NCBI GenBank assembly: GCA_003481775.1
Contig: QULU01000013.1
Coordinates: forward strand, 35,626 to 99,625
Direction of reading: 5' to 3'
Origin: Clostridiaceae bacterium OM02-2AC
GTDB taxonomy: Bacteria > Bacillota_I > Bacilli_A > Erysipelotrichales > Erysipelotrichaceae
DNA length: 64,000 nt
Shown here: positions 34,848-41,783 of the stretch, one piece after another
How positions within the stretch are numbered: the first letter of the stretch is position 1
Layout of the letters: the number at the start of each line of letters is the position of its first letter
The notes under the pieces: generated by a model
Seen by the model: only the letters and a program-made list of their open reading frames with translations
Databases searched by the model: none
Told to the model about the DNA's origin: nothing
Program-made: the position numbers and the translations under genes

Positions 34848-35255
34848 CTGATGATTTTCAAGCATGGAATCTGATCTGGGATTGTGTGACTTTTAAAAGA
34901 CACGTAAAAAAAAGTCAATCTGAATTGGCTTGCTGGAAGGTATAAATAGGGTGATAAAGTACCGTGTATTTCGTGTTTTTTTGAGGAATTATCAAAATTC
35001 TATTTTTACTATGTAATTTTTTTATTTTCTGTAAAAGTTAAGTTTTGTTACAATTCACTCCCGTGAAGAACAGTTCACGAAAATCCATTGCTATTGTAAA
35101 ATTTAACTGTTAGAATGTGATTGAAATGAGATTTTACAGTCAAACAGAATGGCAAAATCAAAAAGACAAAACTCTTGAAAACGCCTTATTTATCGCATTA
35201 TATTGATGTTATGAGCAATCAGAATCAACATGAATTTCAGGATATTATATAGCGT
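34848..35255. promoter_or_regulatory. Probable invertible segment with outward promoter-like sequences
   Basis: A 408-bp AT-rich non-coding segment bounded by the two inverted repeats. On the plus strand TTGAAA (35175-35180), 18 bp, TATATT (35199-35204) is the best promoter match; in this orientation it points away from the operon, and inversion would place it at about 34899-34928 pointing into the regulator gene. A second plus-strand match is TTGCTA-17-TAGAAT (35088-35116). On the minus strand TTGACT-17-TAAAAG (34890-34918) points to the operon in the present orientation. A dyad CGTGAA...TTCACG sits near 35062-35080. Which orientation is ON cannot be decided from sequence alone. Confidence 0.72.
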
Positions 35256-35282
35256 TACCACATAATCCATATTATGTGGTAT
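35256..35282. repeat. Right inverted repeat (IRR) of the DNA switch, also terminator-like
   Basis: Reverse-complement partner of 34821-34847 (26 of 27 identical). On the plus strand ACCACATAAT, CCAT, ATTATGTGGT is a 10-bp hairpin followed by ATTTTT, so outside the segment this end looks like an intrinsic terminator for transcripts leaving to the right. The left repeat has no such T-run on its outer side. Confidence 0.83.
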
Positions 35283-35332
35283 TTTTATCATACCGATCGT
35301 ATACCTGCCTTACTTATATCATCATTTTTTTG

Positions 35333-36184
35333 TCAATACGATTGCACCAGATCCATTTTCATCAGTGATTTCTGACATTCCTGTCCACTTGTGATCGTAT
35401 ATACTCTTGTTGTCTCTATACTGGTATGTCCTAGAATATCTGCCAGTCTGACTACATCCTTGTATAATCCATAATACGTCAATGCAAACAGATGTCGCAA
35501 ATTATGTGGGAAGACCTTCTTGCGATCTACCTTTGCATCTACACATAGTTTCTTCATCGCTGACCAGATATTGCTACGATCCATTGGCTTCCCACTTTTT
35601 GTGATGAAGATCGGACCACTCGTGATATTCTCCTCTTTACAATAATTCAACAACATTCTCTTCAGCTTCTTATTGATAAAGATGGTTCTGCTTTTCCCCT
35701 TATTGTTCACCATGGCCTGACCTGCTTTCAAGCTTTCCACTGTGATATATTTATGTTCAGAAACACGGATCCCTGTTCCGCAGATTGTCTGGATGAGCAT
35801 GAATAATCTCTTATTGTTGTGCTTCATAGCAGCATCAAGCAAGCGTTTATATTCTGCCTTACTAAGCTCCCTATCTTCTGAACTGAATACTTTTCTTTGA
35901 ACCTTATGCAGCTTCAACTTTAGTGTATCAAGCTTCATAAAGGAAAGTAAGCCATTGATGGAGACCAGCATACTGTTGATACTGGTCACCTTATAGGCAT
36001 CTGATAAGCTTTGCTTGTAGGCGATAAGATTCTCTTTTGTGATGATCTTATTTTCTGGAAGATATTCATAGAAATGCTTGATATCTCTCATATACTTGCT
36101 TATCGTTGCCTCACTACGCTCTTCCCCGTATAAATACTTTCTGTATTTCCCCATGATGTTCATATCCAATATTGCCTTTTTCAT
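35333..36184 (-). CDS. Tyrosine recombinase (XerC/D-like), probable invertase of the switch
   Basis: A 283-aa phage-integrase-family recombinase. The N-terminal SAM-like domain (YLYGEERSEATISKYMRDI) is followed by the catalytic domain: GTGIRVSEHKYI with the first Arg, a Lys in the beta-hairpin (NNKGKSRTIFI), FPHNLRHLFALTYY (HxxR), LADILGHTSIETTRVY with His and the Tyr nucleophile. The motif HNLRHLFA and GHTSIETTRVY are complete, so it should be active. ATG 36184 is near AAGGAGAT; a GTG one codon upstream is possible. It ends 50 bp from the right inverted repeat and is encoded away from no other mobile genes, pointing to a dedicated DNA invertase. Confidence 0.9.
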   Translation of the reverse strand: MKKAILDMNIMGKYRKYLYGEERSEATISKYMRDIKHFYEYLPENKIITKENLIAYKQSLSDAYKVTSINSMLVSINGLLSFMKLDTLKLKLHKVQRKVFSSEDRELSKAEYKRLLDAAMKHNNKRLFMLIQTICGTGIRVSEHKYITVESLKAGQAMVNNKGKSRTIFINKKLKRMLLNYCKEENITSGPIFITKSGKPMDRSNIWSAMKKLCVDAKVDRKKVFPHNLRHLFALTYYGLYKDVVRLADILGHTSIETTRVYTITSGQECQKSLMKMDLVQSY

Positions 36185-36187
36185 CAC

Positions 36188-36500
36188 GCATGATCTCCTT
36201 CTTTTACATTATTTTCTTATCATATCATGTTGCCTTAGCAGTTTTCATTGGTAATATATGGTTTTCATAATTTAATTTTTAGAAAAAACATACTAATATT
36301 TGATAATACATAATAATAATTCCTTTGAAGTGGCGAATGAATTCAGCTTTCCTAATAGAAATCTTGTTTGAACGTTTATATCATTGTTTGAAAAGATAAA
36401 GATAAACTAAACCTCTACATGCTATCCTGTCATACTTTTCAAAGGGTTGTATATTTTTTTGATAATATTTCCCTTATCACCTCGATACAACAAACTATAT
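36188..36500. other. AT-rich gap upstream of the recombinase
   Basis: Just over 300 bp without a gene. It must hold the recombinase promoter; TATGAT about 40 nt before the start is a possible -10 but no convincing -35 is present. No copy of the tRNA-Ser 3' end or of the inverted repeats is found here. Confidence 0.5.
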
Positions 36501-36522
36501 AAAAAAAGCAGCATGAGCTGCC
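36501..36522 (-). terminator. Intrinsic terminator after the 36536 gene
   Basis: On the minus strand GCAGC, TCAT loop and GCTGC are followed by seven T residues. Confidence 0.8.
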
Positions 36523-36535
36523 GGTATCTTCAAAA

Positions 36536-37282
36536 TCAGAAACACATTTTCTCGGGTATTTCCGCATAACTGCAGGGAACGATACGAATATGCTTTGCCA
36601 TGCATATTTCACGAAATTCCTCACTCAGTCTTCCCCTGCTTCCCTGTATCGTGAGCACTTCCCTTGCATCATCCTCCACATACATATGCTGCAGGGCCAA
36701 CAGCATCGCCAGCTTGTTATAGGTATGCTGCAGAGAATACCCTGGTTTTATCTGCATATGATGAATATTATCAAAGCCGCTCACACCGTCAAATAAACGA
36801 GAGGTAATCAATGCGTACATCATTTCATAATAGCGCCGGTACAGAAAAGCCGCGTTGTATTTGTTCCAGAGCATTTCCTTTGACTGCGGATCCCAGGAAT
36901 ATGCGATATTGTCAATAAAGCGAATACAGCCTACAAAGCAATCATAAGAATAGGCTGCCTTCATCTGCGCCAGCAATGCTTCATGCTGTGTAAAATAATC
37001 GGCACAGATACCGAATTTCACAGAGATTGGAAACGATTCCCTGCGCATTGCATCAATAAATGCATGATAGGCAGTGATGGAACAGATATTCTGTGCCTGA
37101 TACCATGTCTGCTGACAGGGATATGTCGCCCTAACCTCTTTATATAAGGAAGCACACTCAAGAAACATACTGGAAGGCTCCAGAATTACCAGCTCCGATT
37201 GCTTTGCCTTCTGCGCCTGCCTTACAAAAGCATCCAGCACAGCCTTTTGATAACGCCCCTTTAATATGATATGTCCATCCAT
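36536..37282 (-). CDS. Hypothetical protein
   Basis: A 248-aa soluble protein of unknown family beginning MDGHIILKGRYQKAVLDAF. It is rich in Tyr, Met and Ala; no signal peptide, membrane helix, or catalytic motif is obvious. ATG 37282 is taken because GGAG lies 7 nt upstream; an ATG 18 nt earlier would lack a site. It follows degV on the same strand, and the degV... order with a terminator overlapping its leader (37302-37324) shows that it is transcribed separately or by readthrough. A terminator lies just after its stop. Confidence 0.6.
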   Translation of the reverse strand: MDGHIILKGRYQKAVLDAFVRQAQKAKQSELVILEPSSMFLECASLYKEVRATYPCQQTWYQAQNICSITAYHAFIDAMRRESFPISVKFGICADYFTQHEALLAQMKAAYSYDCFVGCIRFIDNIAYSWDPQSKEMLWNKYNAAFLYRRYYEMMYALITSRLFDGVSGFDNIHHMQIKPGYSLQHTYNKLAMLLALQHMYVEDDAREVLTIQGSRGRLSEEFREICMAKHIRIVPCSYAEIPEKMCF

Positions 37283-37301
37283 ACATACACTCCTTTTCAT
37301 G

Positions 37302-37324
37302 AAAAAACTCAGTCCTCCTGAGTT
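37302..37324 (-). terminator. Intrinsic terminator after degV
   Basis: On the minus strand AACTCAG, a 5-nt loop and CTGAGTT are followed by TTTT. It begins right after the degV stop codon. Confidence 0.8.
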
Positions 37325-38170
37325 CTAATAACGAATTTTTTTGATTCTCCCAAAGCCGATGGTTCCCGGTCCGGTATGTGACATGATGACAGACTTGAAA
37401 ATACGCTGTTCAACCGGTCTTCCACAAGCCTCCTGCAGTGCTGCCTTTAGCTCATCACTGACCGTTCGATTATAGGCATCAATAATCATCCAGTCATATT
37501 CCTCAGGATCGATATCCTTTAAAACAACCTCGATGCCTTCCTTATAAGCTTTTTTCAGCGTGCGTACCTTATCGACCAGATCGATTGCCCCATGCTCTAC
37601 CTTCAGCAGCGGCTGTATCTTTAACAGACCTGCCAGCGCGGCTGCAGCCGGAGAAATACGTCCGCCGTTTTTTAATGCGGTCAGCGTTTCCGGAATCAGG
37701 ATTGCAAACAGCTCTCCCTCCTGCTCAATCTTTTCTTTTGCCTGTGCACACGTATATCCCTTTTCAAACATATCGCGAGCGGTTAACAGCATATGAACAA
37801 CCGGATAGCACACGAAATCAGAATTCAAAACAAACACGCGATTTTGATATGGCGCTTGATCCGCTATTCCCATAGCAACGCGGCAGGTGCCGGACAACGC
37901 CTTCGTCAGCGGTATGTAAAATACTTCATCGTAGCTTTCCAGCAGCGCATCCCACATACGGGTCATATTACCGATAATCGGCTGTGCTGTTTTAACACTT
38001 TTGTTCTGACCAAGTGCTTCGATAATGTCCTGATCAGAAATTGTTTCTTCCTCGATAAACTCTTTTCCATTTATGGTAATGGGCATTCGTAAAACATGTA
38101 TCCCAAGCTTTTCAGCCTCTTCTTTGGTGATATCTGCGCTGGAATCGCACATCAATGCTATTTTTTTCAT
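37325..38170 (-). CDS. DegV family fatty-acid-binding protein
   Basis: A 281-aa DegV-family protein. These bind long-chain fatty acids and, as FakB subunits, present them to the kinase FakA for phosphorylation. The N-terminus IALMCDSSADITKEEAEKLGI, the central IPLTKALSGTCRVAMGIA with the Ser/Thr that holds the carboxylate, and the C-terminal SHTGPGTIGFG are the family signatures. AAGGAGTG precedes the ATG. No FakA-type gene lies nearby. Confidence 0.92.
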   Translation of the reverse strand: MKKIALMCDSSADITKEEAEKLGIHVLRMPITINGKEFIEEETISDQDIIEALGQNKSVKTAQPIIGNMTRMWDALLESYDEVFYIPLTKALSGTCRVAMGIADQAPYQNRVFVLNSDFVCYPVVHMLLTARDMFEKGYTCAQAKEKIEQEGELFAILIPETLTALKNGGRISPAAAALAGLLKIQPLLKVEHGAIDLVDKVRTLKKAYKEGIEVVLKDIDPEEYDWMIIDAYNRTVSDELKAALQEACGRPVEQRIFKSVIMSHTGPGTIGFGRIKKIRY

Positions 38171-38226
38171 GGAATCACTCCTTAAAAGGCATTATAACAT
38201 TTCTACAAAAAAATTCAATAAAAGTA

Positions 38227-38255
38227 TTTACAAAACATAATGAATAGGCTATAAT
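38227..38255 (+). promoter_or_regulatory. Promoter of tRNA-His
   Basis: TTTACA (38227-38232), a 17-bp spacer and a perfect TATAAT (38250-38255), about 33 nt before the tRNA. Confidence 0.85.
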
Positions 38256-38287
38256 ATAACTCGCCTGATAAAAGTCAGGAACGCTAT

Positions 38288-38364
38288 GGCGGTTGTGGTG
38301 AAGTGGTTAACACAACGGATTGTGGCTCCGTCATTCGTGGGTTCGATTCCCATCAGCCGCCCCA
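38288..38364 (+). tRNA. tRNA-His (GTG)
   Basis: A 77-nt tRNA. It has the extra G at position -1 opposite C73, which is the identity element of tRNA-His. The anticodon loop TTGTGGC gives GTG. The T arm GTGGGTTCGATTCCCA is complete and the CCA is encoded. Confidence 0.97.
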
Positions 38365-38377
38365 TAGAAAACAAACA

Positions 38378-38401
38378 GGAAGTCATTCGACTTCTTTTTT
38401 T
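38378..38401 (+). terminator. Terminator after tRNA-His
   Basis: GAAGTC, an ATTC loop and GACTTC are followed by seven T residues. Confidence 0.88.
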
Positions 38402-38609
38402 ATATTTCCTAAGTGAGCCGCTGACATTGCGGGTTCCCCTACGATAAGGGGCCTACAATCAAAACGGGAAAGCATGGGATATAACAGTCAGCTTGTAAAT
38501 GGTCCTGTATCAGAATCACAGCTCTACATGGAAATTCTTTTCACAGAAAAGATTCATACTTTTACAGAAAACGTGTTACAATAAATATAAATAAAAGGAG
38601 GCATTTTTT

Positions 38610-38912
38610 ATGAATACCATCAGTGAAGATATTAAGAAAATTATGCTGGCAGGCATTGGGGCAGTTGCCACTACCGCAGAAAAATCAAAGGACGTAATTG
38701 ATGCTCTGGTGAAAAAAGGTGAATTAACAGTTGAACAGGGTAAAATTTTGAATGAGGAGCTGAAGCACGATCTCAAAGAAAAGCTGAGAACACCGGCGGA
38801 TACGGGGCAAATCAGCAAGGATCTGGAAAAGGTCAGCAAGGACGATCTCGCAATGTTAAAGGCCCGTATTGAAGAACTCGAAAAAGGCATGGAGAATGAG
38901 CAATCCGAATGA
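38610..38912 (+). CDS. Phasin-like helical protein
   Basis: A 100-aa soluble, almost wholly helical protein: ISEDIKKIMLAGIGAVATTAEKS, then VIDALVKKGELTVEQGKIL and ELKHDLKEKL. This pattern matches small phasin/PHA-granule-type proteins found beside UbiB kinases in Firmicutes. The C-terminal 30 residues form a likely coiled coil (LAMLKARIEELEKGM). AGGAGG precedes the ATG. It overlaps the kinase gene by 17 nt, so the two probably act together, perhaps at the membrane or in lipid handling; the exact role is unknown. Confidence 0.8.
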   Translation: MNTISEDIKKIMLAGIGAVATTAEKSKDVIDALVKKGELTVEQGKILNEELKHDLKEKLRTPADTGQISKDLEKVSKDDLAMLKARIEELEKGMENEQSE

Positions 38913-40494
38913 AGCGAAAACGCTGAGCAGTAAACGCCGGCTTGCTCAGATTCTGGGGATTCTGAAAAAGCATCACATCACCAAGGGAGTAGACCCTGTT
39001 AAATTTCGGGAAATTTTGGAAGATCTGGGTCCTACCTTCGTCAAAATCGGACAAATCATGGCAAGCCGGCAGGACATGTTCAGTGAACGCTATTGCAAGG
39101 AGCTAGTAAAGCTGCGGGATAATGTCGCACCGCTCCCCTTTGAAGAGGTACAGCGTGTCATAGAGGAGGAATACGGCTGTCCCATGCAGGAGGTATTCTC
39201 CAGCTTTGAGCGAATACCGCTGGGCTCCGCATCCATTGCGCAGGTGCATAAAGCCTCCCTGCTGGATGGAAGAGAAATCGTTGTCAAGGTACAGCGCCCC
39301 TATATCTATGAGATGATGGAACGCGATATTTCTTTGATCCGAAGAGCTGGAAAGCTGCTGCGCCTGAGTGAGGTGCTGGGAAGCGTCATCGACATCAATA
39401 TCGTGATGGATGAATTCTGGTTTACCGCAAAGCAGGAAATGGATTTTCTGAATGAGGCGCGCTTTGCCATGGAATTTGCCCGCAATCATCAGGATATCAC
39501 CTATATCGGGGCACCGCAGATTGAACAGGCCTACACGACAAGCCGGGTGCTGGTCATGGAATACATTGACGGCATCGTAATCGATGATAGAAAAACACTG
39601 GAGGAAGGCGGCTATGATCATCGCGAAATCGCCTCCAAGCTGGCAGAGAACTACATCAAGCAGATCGTGGATGACGGTTTTTTCCATGCGGATCCGCATC
39701 CGGGAAATCTACGCATACGGGAAGGAAAGATTATCTGGATAGACTTTGGTATGATGGGAACACTGCAGCGCAGTGACAAGGATCTTATGAAAAAGGCAGT
39801 GCAGGCCATTGGAAGCAATGATACCGAGCTGATGGTCGATGTCATTCTGACGCTTGGTGTTCATGACGGCCGGGTTGACTACACACTGTTTTATGATGAT
39901 ATGGAAACCTTCATGAAGAAATATATCCATATGGATCTCAACGAAATCAATCTGGGCGAAGCGATTCAGGAAGTCTTTACCATTGCACATAAGCACCGTA
40001 TTTCCATGCCCAAAGGCATCAGCATGCTGGCAAGAGGACTTGTGACCATGGAAAGCACAATGACACTGCTGGATCCAAAGACAAATATCATTCAGATAGC
40101 GGCAGCCCATGTCAGTGAGCATTTATTCAAAAAGCTGGATGCCAAAAAGGAAGCCGTCAATGCAGGAAAAAAGCTCTATGAGGCCGGAAAGCGCACACTG
40201 GATATCCCCATTCAGTTCAGTGAGCTCATGCGGATGGTCACCAAGGGACGCATCAAGCTGAATCTGGAAATCATGGATTCCAGCGTACCCTTAAAAACCA
40301 TCAATCACATGGTCAATAAGCTTGTTGTCGGAATTGTATCCTGCGGTCTGCTCATGGCAAGCTCCCTGATTTGTACAACCGATATGACACCCAAGGTGCT
40401 CGGCATACCTGCCATTGGTTTTATCGGTTATATGACCGCTGTCTTTCTAGGCATGTGGCTGCTGTATACCGTGTTAAAGGACAAGCGCCGATAA
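38896..40494 (+). CDS. ABC1/AarF/UbiB family atypical kinase
   Basis: A 532-aa protein-kinase-like protein. The N-terminal extension carries the family motif around FVKIGQIMASRQDM (KxGQ), followed by the Ala-rich nucleotide loop (GSASIAQVHKA), VKVQRP with the Lys, the catalytic HADPHPGNLRI and the metal-binding IDFGMMG. Two C-terminal membrane helices (LVVGIVSCGLLMASSLI and FIGYMTAVFLGMWLLY) anchor it. UbiB proteins act in quinone or other isoprenoid-lipid metabolism; the substrate here is not known. The start at 38896 inside the phasin-like gene is preferred because it begins at MSNPNEAKTLSS. Confidence 0.92.
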   Translation: MSNPNEAKTLSSKRRLAQILGILKKHHITKGVDPVKFREILEDLGPTFVKIGQIMASRQDMFSERYCKELVKLRDNVAPLPFEEVQRVIEEEYGCPMQEVFSSFERIPLGSASIAQVHKASLLDGREIVVKVQRPYIYEMMERDISLIRRAGKLLRLSEVLGSVIDINIVMDEFWFTAKQEMDFLNEARFAMEFARNHQDITYIGAPQIEQAYTTSRVLVMEYIDGIVIDDRKTLEEGGYDHREIASKLAENYIKQIVDDGFFHADPHPGNLRIREGKIIWIDFGMMGTLQRSDKDLMKKAVQAIGSNDTELMVDVILTLGVHDGRVDYTLFYDDMETFMKKYIHMDLNEINLGEAIQEVFTIAHKHRISMPKGISMLARGLVTMESTMTLLDPKTNIIQIAAAHVSEHLFKKLDAKKEAVNAGKKLYEAGKRTLDIPIQFSELMRMVTKGRIKLNLEIMDSSVPLKTINHMVNKLVVGIVSCGLLMASSLICTTDMTPKVLGIPAIGFIGYMTAVFLGMWLLYTVLKDKRR

Positions 40495-40562
40495 GCATTG
40501 AAAAACAGTCGTCACGTGGAAAGGTACTTTCTTACCGTAAGGTACAAGTATAGAAACGCAAA

Positions 40563-40616
40563 AAAGAAGAAATACATTCCTATACTATGAGGAGCTTATT
40601 TCTTCTTTCTTTTTTT
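40563..40616 (+). terminator. Terminator after the UbiB-family kinase gene
   Basis: AAAGAAGAAATA (40563-40574) pairs with TATTTCTTCTTT (40597-40608) in a 12-bp stem, followed by CTTTTTTT. Confidence 0.8.
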
Positions 40617-41053
40617 ATTGCTTCATCAATCCCCGAATGAAAAGGAACCATGCTTATGACAGCCTTTTTTGATGGTACATGACTGCTGTCTTGAAACACG
40701 TAGTATACAAGTCTTGCTTCTATACTGCGCTTTTTGCTCGTGCATACAGCTGCCTCTGCTATTTGAGAAAACCACTGCAGTGCGATAAATGAAAAGCAAT
40801 TTCCTATAGGAATCGTGTAGCATTTGCTTGCCTTTGCTTCTATCTCCTACCTGATTTTCCGATACAGCTTCCAACGCTTTCTTTATATGCTTTATCACGC
40901 AGCGGTCAAGACTGCAGCCGTATGTTACCAGACACTGCCCACTGCTTGTAATGTTCCATAGAATACAAGAGAACTTAAACGCATTATCGTCAGGATCCTT
41001 TGCATTCCCATGCCGTCCTCCATTACGAATTCTATGTTAGAATATATCTTTAT
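40617..41053. other. Intergenic gap without a recognised gene
   Basis: About 440 bp between the UbiB terminator and the sirtuin stop codon. A 90-codon minus-strand frame (40626-40898) has no ribosome site, no family pattern and a Cys/Ser/His-rich random-like composition. No RNA gene is recognised. Confidence 0.5.
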
Positions 41054-41779
41054 TTATATCAAAACAGCCTCTTTCAGAACCCTTCCGATGGCATCGTGAA
41101 TAACCAGATCAGCCCTTTGATCCATCGCTGTCTCTTCTTTGTTAATCAGAATCAGCTTTCGTCCGTGAAAATACTGAAGCAATCCGGCTGCCGGATAAAC
41201 AACCAGAGAGGTTCCGCCCACAATGAGAACATCCGCCTGAGAAAGGTAGGAGATTGCCTCCTCCATAACATGCATGTCAAGGCTTTCTCCATACAATACA
41301 ACGTCCGGCTTGAGGATACCGTTACAGATCGGACAACGCGGCACCTGATCCTTCTGCTTCAGCATTGCCTGCAAATCATAGGCTGCGTGACAACGCTGAC
41401 AGTGGTTGCGATGAATACTGCCATGCAGCTCCAAAACCTTATGACTGCCCGCCTTCTGATGCAGTCCGTCGATGTTCTGTGTAATAACCGCCTTTAATTT
41501 TCCCATCCTTTCCAGCTTTGCCAAGGCCATATGCGCATCGTTAGGCTGTGCCTGCTCATAGACCATTTCATGGAAATAGAAATCATAGAACTGCTCTGGA
41601 TGCTCATGAAAGAAGTCGCTGCTGATCATCGTTTCCGCACGATAGGGATAGGTCTTCTTACTGTAGATACCGCTCTGTGATCGAAAATCCGGAATATTGC
41701 TTTCCGTACTGACACCGGCACCACCGAAAAAGACAATATGATCACTCTGTGTCAGTATTTCCTTTACTTCATCATACAT
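41054..41779 (-). CDS. cobB: NAD-dependent protein deacylase (sirtuin)
   Basis: A 241-aa sirtuin that removes acyl groups from lysines using NAD+. The NAD site FFGGAGVSTESNIPDFRS is at about residues 17-34, TQNIDGLHQKAGS and the catalytic ELHGSIH follow, and the zinc site is four Cys in two pairs (CQRCH and CPIC). KPDVVLYGE completes the set. It starts 4 nt after sbcC ends and so probably belongs to the sbcD-sbcC transcript. The N-terminal helix is short, as in class U/M bacterial sirtuins. Confidence 0.95.
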   Translation of the reverse strand: MYDEVKEILTQSDHIVFFGGAGVSTESNIPDFRSQSGIYSKKTYPYRAETMISSDFFHEHPEQFYDFYFHEMVYEQAQPNDAHMALAKLERMGKLKAVITQNIDGLHQKAGSHKVLELHGSIHRNHCQRCHAAYDLQAMLKQKDQVPRCPICNGILKPDVVLYGESLDMHVMEEAISYLSQADVLIVGGTSLVVYPAAGLLQYFHGRKLILINKEETAMDQRADLVIHDAIGRVLKEAVLI

Positions 41780-41783
41780 ATGC

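Noticed and set aside
34665..35282. CRISPR or toxin-antitoxin explanation for the repeats near 34.8-35.3 kb
   Set aside because: Only two repeats exist, in inverted orientation, with no array and no coding frame between them.
35461..35512. Partial matches to the switch repeat (ATAATCCATA and ATTATGTGG) inside the recombinase gene
   Set aside because: They are short, lack the paired arms and lie in coding sequence; most likely chance.
40626..40898. 90-codon minus-strand frame between the UbiB and sirtuin genes
   Set aside because: Cys/Ser/His-rich composition, no ribosome site and no recognisable family.
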